A stretch of DNA of 64,000 nt from a virus. Numbering within the stretch: position 1 is the first letter of the stretch; each line of letters starts with the position of its first letter. The translations under genes and the position numbers were made by a program. Shown here piece after piece: positions 25,575-32,482 of this stretch. Under the pieces are notes generated by a model, which was not told the origin of the DNA, did not search any database, and saw only the letters and a program-made list of their open reading frames with translations. The stretch spans positions 36,775-100,774 of the IMG/VR virus record IMGVR_UViG_3300042889_002648, one strand, 5' to 3'.

Positions 25575-26033
25575 TTATATATTGCTTGTGTTGCTTACAC
25601 GTGTTCTTAGTTCTGTTGTGCTAAATGAATGGCGTCGTTTGTTATAATGTATTGGACACAGCCCAACGCCAGTATGATCCGTGCCTTTATATTCTTCACC
25701 AACAATACGTATGTCAGGATTGATTGTCATAATCATATCCACAAGATCTTTTTCAGTTTCAAATGGAATGATTTCGTCAACATACTTACAGCTAGCAAGC
25801 TGTGTGTATCGCTCAAAGGCGCTTTGTATTGGTTTATTTTTTGTATCTGGACGATCACTCGTTGGATCAACTAGTAATCCAACAATAAGATAGTCGCATA
25901 ACTGTTTTGACTCCATAAGCATAACATTATGACCTGCATGAAACAAGTCAAATGTTGAGCAAGTGAATCCAATCTTTACTTCATGTGGCTCCTTGCCAAT
26001 ACGTTCGGCAACTGATTTTCTATCAAAGAACAT
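25575..26033 (-). CDS. Cytidylyltransferase-like protein (TagD/RfaE type)
   Basis: A 152-aa enzyme with TCSTFDLFHAGHNVML near residue 24 (HxGH nucleotide site) and a second motif YCPIHYNKRRHSFSTTELR-like region, here GLCPIHYNKRRHSFSTTEL near 127 (ISTT type). It would form a CDP- or ADP-activated alcohol or sugar. Its start overlaps the preceding gene by 11 nt. Confidence 0.8.
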   Translation of the reverse strand: MFFDRKSVAERIGKEPHEVKIGFTCSTFDLFHAGHNVMLMESKQLCDYLIVGLLVDPTSDRPDTKNKPIQSAFERYTQLASCKYVDEIIPFETEKDLVDMIMTINPDIRIVGEEYKGTDHTGVGLCPIHYNKRRHSFSTTELRTRVSNTSNI

Positions 26034-27066
26034 TTAATTCTGCTGTTATAAGGTTAAGTATATTTGTACGAGAAGATTCAGGCGCATATGGTAATGCACG
26101 ACAATATTGACCAAGAGCGTGTGCGCGTATTAGAGCAGCGTCCAATCCCGAATGAGCTACAACTTCAGATGTTGAGACACGCTCATATCCAAACATACCT
26201 ATGCTTGCATAATATTTAGATATGTCGAGTACCCAACTGCTGTATAGCGTTGAGTCATTAATAGGATCAATAAATGCAGGAACATCGCTCTCACACGAAT
26301 TTTTGCCCATGATATTACTGACAGAGCAATCTCCATGGCCAAATGTGTATGGCGTGCTTTTCATTGCATGCTGCAATATGTTCTTAATCTTTTCAACTTG
26401 TAGCGGTTGCAAATATTTCATAGCACGTGCAGTGCAACGCTCTACATAACGTGCAGGATCAGAGTCTCCTTGTAGTGCAGGATGGTTAGAAAATGAGCGT
26501 ATAACATTTACAACACTATAGACACTTCCATTATATTCTGGCAACATATCCATGCGAATAGTATCACCAATAATGTTGTGAATGTATGGCGTATTATATC
26601 CTAAGTCTTTTGCATGTTCATACCATCCTATTGCACTATGACTGTTGCCTGCAGTCTTATAGACGCAATCTGTTACACGATCATAATAGACGCTTGCTCC
26701 GCTCCAGCCTGCATTCAAGTCAATACGATCAAACTTTTCTACAAATTGTTCTGGTGTAATACCCTTATCATCAATGTAATATGCCGCAAGTTTCTTTTGA
26801 AACGAAAGCGTATGATAACAAACATCGTGCGCAACCAACCAACTCTCAATTTGATTCCGATACTTAAGATCGGCTGCATCGCAATCTCCATTGCAAGATA
26901 GCTGCCCACGTGCAGTGACAATATGAATTGTCCAACCGCAATGATATAATTCATTTAGTTTAGAGATTAATGATGTGTTGGGTTTAGCATGCTCCCAGTC
27001 ACGATTGAATGTTATTGCAATCGTATCATCATAATCCACAACAAGTGTAGTAGTATGCGAACTCAT
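26023..27066 (-). CDS. HAD phosphatase fused to APH-like phosphotransferase
   Basis: A 347-aa two-domain protein. Residues 1-115 are a HAD domain: DYDDTIAI (nucleophile, near 12), IHIVTARG near 48, and YYIDDKG near 92. Residues 120-347 look like an aminoglycoside/choline-kinase fold: FGHGDCSVSNIMG near 244 (H-G-D-x-x-x-x-N) and AFIDPI near 264 (the metal Asp). Such fusions occur in surface-sugar and phosphocholine-like clusters. It probably removes and adds phosphate on a small sugar or alcohol for the same pathway. Confidence 0.72.
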   Translation of the reverse strand: MSSHTTTLVVDYDDTIAITFNRDWEHAKPNTSLISKLNELYHCGWTIHIVTARGQLSCNGDCDAADLKYRNQIESWLVAHDVCYHTLSFQKKLAAYYIDDKGITPEQFVEKFDRIDLNAGWSGASVYYDRVTDCVYKTAGNSHSAIGWYEHAKDLGYNTPYIHNIIGDTIRMDMLPEYNGSVYSVVNVIRSFSNHPALQGDSDPARYVERCTARAMKYLQPLQVEKIKNILQHAMKSTPYTFGHGDCSVSNIMGKNSCESDVPAFIDPINDSTLYSSWVLDISKYYASIGMFGYERVSTSEVVAHSGLDAALIRAHALGQYCRALPYAPESSRTNILNLITAELNVL

Positions 27067-27087
27067 ATGAGTGTATCTATAGCATTA

Positions 27088-27420
27088 TTATTTGCTTCTG
27101 TTTAAGAAGTCACGATTAGTGTCTTGTCCATCAATACCGCCACGGCACCATGCTACGAGAAAGCTTGAATAATTAATCAAGTCTTTACCGCTATCTTCAA
27201 TGCTCTCAAAGTTGGGTACATAATCAGGATCGCTTTCCATTGCTTCAATTACGCTATACATACGCAAGACTTTCGCTTGAATAATATCAAGGATACTTGC
27301 GGCACCGCGAGGATAATAGTCAGCCTGACGAATGCGGCTATGTGGGTTTTGATAGTCATTACTTTTCTTAAGCTGCAATTCAGCGCACTCTTCAAGAACT
27401 ATAATTGATTGTTTCTTCAT
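27088..27420 (-). CDS. Nmad1-like nucleotide modification-associated protein
   Basis: A 110-aa helical protein. CAELQLKKSNDY at residue 12 and ILDIIQAKVLRMYSV near 44 fit the nucleotide modification associated domain 1 (DUF1599), linked by genome context to phage base modification. The 22-nt space to the previous gene and its own promoter set it apart. Assignment is by pattern only. Confidence 0.6.
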   Translation of the reverse strand: MKKQSIIVLEECAELQLKKSNDYQNPHSRIRQADYYPRGAASILDIIQAKVLRMYSVIEAMESDPDYVPNFESIEDSGKDLINYSSFLVAWCRGGIDGQDTNRDFLNRSK

Positions 27421-27428
27421 GTTGTTAT

Positions 27429-27455
27429 ATTATACGGTTTGTGATGAATTGTAAA
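27429..27455 (-). promoter_or_regulatory. Early promoter of the Nmad1-like gene
   Basis: TTTACA, 15 bp, TATAAT; the spacing is shorter than in the other promoters, so it may be weaker. The -10 is 8 nt from the ATG. Confidence 0.5.
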
Positions 27456-27463
27456 TGGAAAAG

Positions 27464-28126
27464 TTATGCATGTGCGATATATTTTTCAATCATGCTGTAA
27501 TGCCGCTCATATACGTGCAAGCTGCCCACTTGCCATGTGATATTCCCAGCTGGGACACCTAGGTCAGCTGCCAGTTGCTGCAAGACATACAGCTGCCATG
27601 CATAGTCATTGCGATATCCGAAGACCACATCATTGCTCCGCATCTGCACAACAGCATGGAGCGCGCCATTACGCTGCAAGTATTGTACTGCATTAGTACA
27701 AATAAAGTCACTCATGCCGTCGGCGCAATATTCTGTTTGTATACTAGGGCGTGTGTAAATCATAATTGCACGACGTGAAAACGGATTATTTCTTAGCTCT
27801 GCAAGTGCTGAATCATATTGACTTTTGTTTTCTGCACTATAGACAAGGTAACCATAGTTACTATTAATAAGTCCTTCACGCGATGCTACGCTTTCCCAAA
27901 TCTTTGGAGTGACACCTGGGATGTCTGCTACTCTCAAGCTTTGTGATAGGTACCATTCCAATTCACGTTGGATATAGTCATCATTAGGTTCGCCAAAGAT
28001 TGCGGGTTCATCAGCCATAAAGCTAGCACCAACAAGTTCAATTGTGCTACCGCCATTCTTATCAAGCACAAAGTCACGGTCTTTATATGCTTGTATAAAA
28101 TAATCTCTAAGGTTTGCTACATTCAT
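27464..28126 (-). CDS. dCMP hydroxymethylase-like (ThyA superfamily) enzyme
   Basis: A 220-aa ThyA-fold protein, shorter than standard ThyA (264 aa). RRAIMIYT near residue 112 supplies phosphate-binding Arg, FICTNAVQYL near 137 has the catalytic Cys, and QMRSNDVVFGYRNDYAW near 156 is the pyrimidine loop. In that loop the Asn that reads dUMP in ThyA (E. coli Asn177) is Asp, which is the change seen in dCMP hydroxymethylases. The His after the catalytic Cys is Thr. The likely product is 5-hydroxymethyl-dCMP for modified phage DNA. Confidence 0.75.
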   Translation of the reverse strand: MNVANLRDYFIQAYKDRDFVLDKNGGSTIELVGASFMADEPAIFGEPNDDYIQRELEWYLSQSLRVADIPGVTPKIWESVASREGLINSNYGYLVYSAENKSQYDSALAELRNNPFSRRAIMIYTRPSIQTEYCADGMSDFICTNAVQYLQRNGALHAVVQMRSNDVVFGYRNDYAWQLYVLQQLAADLGVPAGNITWQVGSLHVYERHYSMIEKYIAHA

Positions 28127-28497
28127 GCGAAAATAATGTTACGAATATCAATTAGTTGTTTAAGGTGAAAACCGTCTTGTTCATGTAATTCAACTGAATA
28201 CGATGTGTATTCATCAAGGCTATCTTCAAGATCGGATATGATAATCTTGTCAAGCAACTTTGGACGGTCAAATTTAATATATGTATAGACATCAGATACT
28301 GCATCATGTACATTGTGACCACCTTCGGTGGAATCGCAAACGGTTTCTTCAAGGAAACTTTTATCTTCAACCAATGAAACAACTCTAGAAAACATCTGTT
28401 CCTGTAACAGATTTTCGCCATATTCTTTTTTCTTTTTTGCAGATACCATTGCTGATAGTCTACCCATTAATGTATCGGTTTGTATTGTACTTTCCAT
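28123..28497 (-). CDS. Hypothetical protein
   Basis: A 124-aa acidic helical protein, overlapping the hydroxymethylase-like gene by 4 nt and expressed from its own early promoter. No recognised domain. Confidence 0.6.
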   Translation of the reverse strand: MESTIQTDTLMGRLSAMVSAKKKKEYGENLLQEQMFSRVVSLVEDKSFLEETVCDSTEGGHNVHDAVSDVYTYIKFDRPKLLDKIIISDLEDSLDEYTSYSVELHEQDGFHLKQLIDIRNIIFA

Positions 28498-28504
28498 ATA
28501 GATT

Positions 28505-28532
28505 ATTATATCAAAAAAATCGAAAATGTAAA
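28505..28532 (-). promoter_or_regulatory. Early sigma70-type promoter
   Basis: TTTACA, 16 bp, TATAAT on the minus strand, 7 nt before the ATG at 28497; possibly leaderless. It should serve the two-gene unit 28123-28497 and 27464-28126. Confidence 0.68.
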
Positions 28533-28544
28533 TAACTTTTTTAG

Positions 28545-28580
28545 AAAAAAAGAGAGCAAAGATGACTCCCTGCTCTCTTA
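28545..28580 (-). terminator. Rho-independent terminator of phoH
   Basis: A 9-bp stem AAGAGAGCA / TGCTCTCTT with a 12-nt loop followed on the minus strand by seven T. It is the clearest terminator in the window. Confidence 0.85.
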
Positions 28581-28602
28581 AAAGTGGTGCTATAGTTAGC
28601 GC

Positions 28603-29352
28603 TTATGCCTCGAGAATATTCACAATGAATTTAAGTATTTTCGAACGTACAATTTCGGAATAGCTAAACTTAAACGTGTGTATACCATTTTCACGGCACT
28701 CAGCGGTATCAAATTTGTTATATACTTCAGCATAACCTGATAGTTTACCAATGTCAGTTTGCTTTAGGTCACCGCATATAACATAACGAGTATTCTTACC
28801 AAATCGTGTTAGGATTGTAACAATTTCAGATTTGGTCATGTTTTGAATTTCATCAATAATTACAAAGGAATCGTTGAATGTTAAGCCGCGTGCAAAGTTT
28901 ACTGGTATAGCTTGCAGCACACCATTTGCTTTGAGGTATTGCGCAGTAGATTCATCTGTTATCTCTCGAACCTTTTCAATGAGTGGCATTGCATAAGGCC
29001 CAAACTTGTCATCAATTTCACCTGGGAGTAACCCAATACTGCGGCTGGCGCTTTCCACCACACTGCGTATATAAATGATTTGTTTTGTGCGCTTTTCTTT
29101 AAATGTTTCGAGCGCTGCTAATACTGCAATGTAACTCTTTGCTGTGCCGGCGCTGCCGTCAACAAATACGATATTTGAGCTCTCATCTTTACAACATTCA
29201 TAAAATGCGCGATGCTTTTCATTAAAATGAAATGGCTTTTTAATGCGTATGTTATAATTAAAGTTTTCAGCCAATGATTTTTCAATGCTTTCATCGTGTT
29301 GATTGACTGCTGGCTTCCTTGGTTTGCGTGTGGTTGTAGTTTTTGCTTTCAT
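28603..29352 (-). CDS. phoH: PhoH-like ATPase
   Basis: A 249-aa RNA helicase-like P-loop protein found in many marine phages. Walker A is VDGSAGTAKS near residue 70, Walker B is FVIIDEIQNM near 170, and ICGDLKQTDIG lies near 198. I start at MKAKTTTT (29352) because a longer reading would run through the terminator hairpin at 29368-29394. It sits alone between two terminators. Confidence 0.88.
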   Translation of the reverse strand: MKAKTTTTRKPRKPAVNQHDESIEKSLAENFNYNIRIKKPFHFNEKHRAFYECCKDESSNIVFVDGSAGTAKSYIAVLAALETFKEKRTKQIIYIRSVVESASRSIGLLPGEIDDKFGPYAMPLIEKVREITDESTAQYLKANGVLQAIPVNFARGLTFNDSFVIIDEIQNMTKSEIVTILTRFGKNTRYVICGDLKQTDIGKLSGYAEVYNKFDTAECRENGIHTFKFSYSEIVRSKILKFIVNILEA

Positions 29353-29367
29353 ATACATAAAGAAAAA

Positions 29368-29394
29368 AGCCAAGGTATGTAATATACCTTGGCT
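29368..29394 (-). terminator. Terminator downstream of the lysis genes
   Basis: Perfect 11-bp stem AGCCAAGGTAT / ATACCTTGGCT with a short loop; six T follow on the minus strand. It ends the lysis transcript before phoH. Confidence 0.8.
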
Positions 29395-29428
29395 CTCGTT
29401 AAATTTGTTGTTTTCCAGTGCACTATTG

Positions 29429-29665
29429 TTAATTGCCGTTTCCAATAATGATTGCTCTCCGATAGCTATAGTCGCTGTGATACTTTTCACCACGACCAGT
29501 GAGTATTCCCTCTTTAAACTGATATGTTACACCGTCACTTAGTGTTATCGTCTCGGGTGTATATAGCTGTGAGGAGTTGAGTCTTTCGTTTGATTCTTTT
29601 TGATAATCTCTCCAAGCGCAACTTACTGGCAGGAGAACCATCAGCGGCCAAACGATCAATTTCAT
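29429..29665 (-). CDS. Rz1-like spanin lipoprotein
   Basis: A 78-aa protein with a lipoprotein signal MKLIVWPLMVLLPVSC, lipobox ending at Cys16, then a polar tail. It begins inside the Rz-like gene in another frame, as spanin partners often do. It would sit in the outer membrane and pair with the Rz-like inner-membrane protein to fuse the envelope at lysis. Confidence 0.65.
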   Translation of the reverse strand: MKLIVWPLMVLLPVSCAWRDYQKESNERLNSSQLYTPETITLSDGVTYQFKEGILTGRGEKYHSDYSYRRAIIIGNGN

Positions 29666-29768
29666 CTTCAAGTTCATCAATTTCGTTTTCACGTTTATTT
29701 TTAAGGTATTCAGCATATTGATTTGCAAGCGCTGTTATGGCAAGCAATAGTGCAGTAAAGACGTTCAT
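29535..29768 (-). CDS. Rz-like (inner-membrane) spanin
   Basis: A 77-aa protein: an N-terminal membrane segment (VFTALLLAITALANQY) then a charged helix, likely coiled coil (NKRENEIDELEDEIDRL), with a basic end. This is the layout of an i-spanin. The lipoprotein gene overlaps its second half in another frame and a holin-like gene lies one base upstream. Confidence 0.65.
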   Translation of the reverse strand: MNVFTALLLAITALANQYAEYLKNKRENEIDELEDEIDRLAADGSPASKLRLERLSKRIKRKTQLLTAIYTRDDNTK

Positions 29769-29769
29769 C

Positions 29770-29967
29770 TTACTTTTTTACACCTGTATCTTTTGCCTTG
29801 CCGATATTAAGAGCAATAAAATCAATTACAGCATAAACCTTTGCAAGTTTAGTCCCAGGGGCTGGTGTTGGTGTAATGCTTGCAATTGCACTAGCTAATG
29901 ATACCGCAGCAGTCACTACAGCAAACCATGGGTAATTTTGGATTAGAGTTACGAGTTGTTCAATCAT
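29770..29967 (-). CDS. Small holin-like membrane protein
   Basis: A 65-aa protein with one clear membrane helix (FAVVTAAVSLASAIASI) followed by PTPAPGTKLAKVY and a second, weaker one. It heads the lysis genes and has a late-type TATAAATA box in front. A holin role is inferred from position and topology. I saw no endolysin nearby. Confidence 0.55.
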   Translation of the reverse strand: MIEQLVTLIQNYPWFAVVTAAVSLASAIASITPTPAPGTKLAKVYAVIDFIALNIGKAKDTGVKK

Positions 29968-30004
29968 ATGTTTTTGTGGTTATTTGAGAATGATTTCTCA
30001 AACA

Positions 30005-30012
30005 TATTTATA
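30005..30012 (-). promoter_or_regulatory. T4-type late promoter box for lysis genes
   Basis: TATAAATA on the minus strand, 38 nt before the holin-like start at 29967, inside the last part of the small gene at 30025. A short inverted repeat (TTTGAGA / TCTCAAA) lies between box and gene. Confidence 0.5.
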
Positions 30013-30024
30013 CAAAAGCACAGC

Positions 30025-30132
30025 TTAATAGTCACCATTTATTGATCGCCAAATTACGTCAACCAGCTTGATTAGCAGAATGGCGCACATGACCCACATC
30101 CAACCTTCAGAGACTGTAAAATCAAATTTCAT
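30025..30132 (-). CDS. Tiny membrane protein
   Basis: A 35-aa protein with one membrane helix (WMWVMCAILLIKLVDVIW). Its ATG overlaps the stop of the preceding gene by 11 nt, the same junction used through the tetrapeptide-repeat cluster. That makes it the last member of the coupled chain and links the chain to the lysis genes. Confidence 0.55.
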   Translation of the reverse strand: MKFDFTVSEGWMWVMCAILLIKLVDVIWRSINGDY

Positions 30133-30379
30133 AGTTTATATATTGGTGCTCTAAGAGCGTATTGTTGAGAATTGACTTTAATTCAAAACCGCCGACGAAT
30201 GGAACATTACCACCAATTGTGTTTATAATATTGCGTGGAACATTACTCAATGCTTTATGCAAAGGGTCATCATCGACGTGATCTGCAACATTCTTTTTTA
30301 AAGCAACACGCAAAAAATCAACATCACGCCACACCGTGTTCCAAACACAAACTTCAATTGATTGCTTTGTCATATTCAT
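30122..30379 (-). CDS. Non-repeat member at end of repeat cluster 1
   Basis: An 85-aa protein whose start (MNMTKQSIEVCVWNTVW) resembles the family N-terminus, but with no tetrapeptide repeats. It contains VPRNIINTIGGNVPFVGG near residue 47. It overlaps the preceding repeat gene by 26 nt. Unknown function. Confidence 0.55.
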   Translation of the reverse strand: MNMTKQSIEVCVWNTVWRDVDFLRVALKKNVADHVDDDPLHKALSNVPRNIINTIGGNVPFVGGFELKSILNNTLLEHQYINYEI

Positions 30380-30575
30380 AATCCTTTATCGCAATGCTAA
30401 CTGAGTCATAAACTGAGCCATAAACTGAGTCTCTAACTGAGTCATAAACTGAGCCCCAAACTGAGACATAAACTGAGCCATGTACTGAGTCACGGACTGA
30501 GTTATTAACTGAGTCCCAAACTGAGCCGCTAACTGAGTTACAAACTGAGCTATATACTTCCTTTTCAATATTCAT
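30354..30575 (-). CDS. Tetrapeptide-repeat protein 1-9
   Basis: A 73-aa member of the SV-repeat family: start MNIEKEVYSSV, about 12 units of the form (D/N/G)-S-V-(W/Y/R/N/H), end SIAIKDYEYDKAIN. An ATG 129 nt earlier in the same frame exists but translates the antisense-like frame of the preceding gene, so I start at 30575. It overlaps the preceding gene by 11 nt. Confidence 0.75.
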   Translation of the reverse strand: MNIEKEVYSSVCNSVSGSVWDSVNNSVRDSVHGSVYVSVWGSVYDSVRDSVYGSVYDSVSIAIKDYEYDKAIN

Positions 30576-30711
30576 ATTCTTGTATTGCAATGTCAACAGT
30601 GTTCCTAACTGAGTTACGAACTGAGCCCCAAACTGAGTTCCAAACTGAGTTAATAACTGAGATATTAACTGAGTCATAAACTGCACTATATATTTCCTTT
30701 TCAATATTCAT
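30565..30711 (-). CDS. Tetrapeptide-repeat protein 1-8
   Basis: A 48-aa member: MNIEKEIYSAV, seven to eight S-V units, then TVDIAIQEYEY. It was found by following the 11-nt Glu-Tyr-Glu-Tyr-stop / ATG overlap at both ends. The second half of the repeats uses Trp and Arg at the fourth position. Confidence 0.7.
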   Translation of the reverse strand: MNIEKEIYSAVYDSVNISVINSVWNSVWGSVRNSVRNTVDIAIQEYEY

Positions 30712-30907
30712 ACTCCCTTAGTGTAATATTAACAGAGTTCCTAACTGAGTCACTAACTGAGATACCAGCTGAGTTCCTAACTGAGTTCCTAACTGAGTCA
30801 TGAACTGAGCCCCAAACTGAGACCCAAACTGAGCCATAAACTGAGCCATGTACTGAGTCACGGACTGAGTTATTAACTGAGTCATCTATTTCCTTTTCAA
30901 TATTCAT
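30701..30907 (-). CDS. Tetrapeptide-repeat protein 1-7
   Basis: A 68-aa member: MNIEKEIDDSV, about 13 units, then NSVNITLREYEY. The C-terminal coding end is identical to that of 31081-31335, part of a 67-nt DNA identity between the two junctions. Confidence 0.78.
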   Translation of the reverse strand: MNIEKEIDDSVNNSVRDSVHGSVYGSVWVSVWGSVHDSVRNSVRNSAGISVSDSVRNSVNITLREYEY

Positions 30908-31091
30908 ACTCTTCTATTTCACTCCGCAAATTGTCATCAACTGAGTCCCAAACTGAGACAAAAACTGAGTCATAAACTGAGTTATAAACTGAGTTATAAA
31001 CTGAGTTATAAACTAAGTTACGAACTGAGCTACGAACTGAGCTACGAACTGAGTCATAAACTGCACTATATATTTCCTTTTCAATATTCAT
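30897..31091 (-). CDS. Tetrapeptide-repeat protein 1-6
   Basis: A 64-aa member: MNIEKEIYSAV, 11 units with runs of Y-N-S-V, then NLRSEIEEYEY. Overlaps its neighbours by 11 nt on both sides. Confidence 0.78.
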   Translation of the reverse strand: MNIEKEIYSAVYDSVRSSVRSSVRNLVYNSVYNSVYNSVYDSVFVSVWDSVDDNLRSEIEEYEY

Positions 31092-31335
31092 ACTCCCTTA
31101 GTGTAATATTAACAGAGCTCTCAACTGAGCCATAAACTGAGACATAAGCTGAGACATTAACTGAGTCATGTACTGAGTTCCTAACTGAGTCCCAAACTGA
31201 GCCATGTACTGAGTCACTAACTGAGTCATAGACTGAGTCATAGACTGAGTCATAAACTATCTTACGAAGTGAGACATCAACTGAGCGATTAACTGAGTCA
31301 TCGACTGAATAATATATTTCCTTTTTAATATCCAT
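31081..31335 (-). CDS. Tetrapeptide-repeat protein 1-5
   Basis: An 84-aa member: MDIKKEIYYSV, about 16 units, then SSVNITLREYEY. Overlaps on both sides by 11 nt. Confidence 0.78.
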   Translation of the reverse strand: MDIKKEIYYSVDDSVNRSVDVSLRKIVYDSVYDSVYDSVSDSVHGSVWDSVRNSVHDSVNVSAYVSVYGSVESSVNITLREYEY

Positions 31336-31522
31336 ACTCTGCTATGTGTGCTGCTAAATTATTGTACCGCCCAGCATCTCCTATAGAATCCTGAAACGAG
31401 TTACGAACACTATTATAAAGCGATATTGTTGGTAGGGTACCTGTTATTCTATCACCATTATCCAAAACATACTCCCATGTTGCAGACCATAGCTCTTGCC
31501 GCAAATCTTGTTTAATATCCAT
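31325..31522 (-). CDS. Non-repeat member of repeat cluster 1
   Basis: A 65-aa protein with family-like ends (MDIKQDLRQ at the start, HIAEYGY at the end) but a unique core (ATWEYVLDNGDRITGTLPT). Only one or two S-V units remain. It keeps the 11-nt overlaps, so it behaves as a cassette with a replaced or decayed core. Confidence 0.65.
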   Translation of the reverse strand: MDIKQDLRQELWSATWEYVLDNGDRITGTLPTISLYNSVRNSFQDSIGDAGRYNNLAAHIAEYGY

Positions 31523-31724
31523 ATTCTTTTATTTCACTCTTTATATTAATACCAACAGAAATGCCAACTGAACCAGCAACAGGCTGAGTGACCTTGCTAC
31601 CAATCGTGGTGATAGGTAATATATGAACAGAATTATATACTGTATCAAAAACTGAGCTACTAACTGATCTATTAACTGAGTTATTAACTGAGCCATCTAT
31701 TTCCTTTTTAATATTCGTATTCAT
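31512..31724 (-). CDS. Mixed tetrapeptide-repeat protein 1-3
   Basis: A 70-aa member: MNTNIKKEIDGSV, about six units, then a unique stretch (HILPITTIGSKVTQPVAG) and the family end IKSEIKEYGY. It overlaps the upstream gene by 17 nt in place of the usual 11. Confidence 0.7.
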   Translation of the reverse strand: MNTNIKKEIDGSVNNSVNRSVSSSVFDTVYNSVHILPITTIGSKVTQPVAGSVGISVGINIKSEIKEYGY

Positions 31725-31860
31725 ATTCTTTTATTGTAATGTCAACAGTGTTCCAAACTGAGTTACGAACTGAGCCGCTAACTAAGTTCCAAACTGAGCT
31801 ACGAACTGAGCTACGAACTGAGTCATAAACTGCACTATATACTTCCTTTTCAATATTCAT
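31708..31860 (-). CDS. Tetrapeptide-repeat protein 1-2
   Basis: A 50-aa member: MNIEKEVYSAV, eight units (including RSSV twice), then TVDITIKEYEYEY with one extra Glu-Tyr pair, which explains the longer 17-nt overlap with the next gene. Confidence 0.7.
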   Translation of the reverse strand: MNIEKEVYSAVYDSVRSSVRSSVWNLVSGSVRNSVWNTVDITIKEYEYEY

Positions 31861-32044
31861 ATTCTTTTACTGCAGCGTTAACAGAGCTCTCAACAGAGCT
31901 CTCAACTGAGCCATAAACTGAGATATCAACTGAGTCATAAACTGAGTTATTAACTGAGTCCCAAACTGAGCCGCTAACTGATTTTTCGACTGAGTTATTA
32001 ACTGAGTCATAAACTGAGGTATATATTACCTTTTCAATATTCAT
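31850..32044 (-). CDS. Tetrapeptide-repeat protein 1-1 (first of cluster)
   Basis: A 64-aa member: MNIEKVIYTSV, about 12 units including EKSVSGSVWDSVNNSV, then NAAVKEYEY. A 73-nt stretch of its repeat DNA is identical to one in 37278-37487, in the second cluster. It lies just after the terminator hairpin at 32055-32088. Confidence 0.78.
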   Translation of the reverse strand: MNIEKVIYTSVYDSVNNSVEKSVSGSVWDSVNNSVYDSVDISVYGSVESSVESSVNAAVKEYEY

Positions 32045-32054
32045 ACAACAAAAA

Positions 32055-32088
32055 AGCGAGGAGCTTATTATAATACAAACTCCTCGCT
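32055..32088 (-). terminator. Rho-independent terminator before repeat cluster 1
   Basis: 9-bp stem AGCGAGGAG / CTCCTCGCT, 16-nt A/T loop, then six T on the minus strand. It follows the gene at 32109-32441, so cluster 1 needs its own promoter or read-through. The loop holds TATAAT. Confidence 0.75.
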
Positions 32089-32108
32089 ATATCTATTTGT
32101 GTTAAAGC

Positions 32109-32441
32109 TTAGTCGCGAACTGCTCGCATGTTTTGTGCAAAGTGATCATACTCTTGTTGAATGCCAACTTCCCATACACCAGGAGGCATAGCGATAGCAT
32201 CGTGACGATTAGCATGCACGCAACGCACCTGAGTAGGTTTAGAGTTGCGAATGAATGTACGATCGCCAGAGCGAAACACTTTAGTGCCTGCTACCATATC
32301 AACGACATGGTGATTGCCAGTCGTCTCACTGTCTGCAATAATATGCAGATCGTTGTTAGTAGGCTTAATTTCAACTGCATCTGCTGGCAGTTCTGCGGGG
32401 AACAACATGGCTTCGCCATGGAGGATTACGTTTGGTTTCAT
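32109..32441 (-). CDS. Conserved phage protein paired with DUF6745-like gene
   Basis: A 110-aa protein with NVILHGEAMLFPAELPADA at residue 4, IADSETTGNHHVVDM near 36 and PTQVRCVHANRHDAI near 69. I recall this family in many large phages, next to a DUF6745-type protein as here. No activity is known to me. Confidence 0.7.
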   Translation of the reverse strand: MKPNVILHGEAMLFPAELPADAVEIKPTNNDLHIIADSETTGNHHVVDMVAGTKVFRSGDRTFIRNSKPTQVRCVHANRHDAIAMPPGVWEVGIQQEYDHFAQNMRAVRD

Positions 32442-32482
32442 ATCTATATTATAGTTTACTGTTTGTTAATTGCTAGGATTAT

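Larger units (their letters stand above)
30390..32030. repeat. 12-nt tandem repeat DNA, cluster 1
   Basis: On the plus strand AACTGAG recurs every 12 nt with five variable bases between, so Ser-Val codons (TCA GTT on the minus strand) stay fixed and the other two codons change. The arrays are broken only by gene ends and by two non-repeat genes. Confidence 0.9.

Noticed and set aside
29970-30000. Inverted repeat TTTGAGA/TCTCAAA as terminator
   Set aside because: The stem is only 7 bp and A/T rich with no T run; more likely part of the late promoter leader.
30354-30704. A 116-aa reading that begins MKRKYIVQFMTQ
   Set aside because: The first 43 residues are the repeat DNA of the preceding gene read in another frame (TQF, AQF units). 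The family start MNIEKEV at 30575 fits the rest of the chain.
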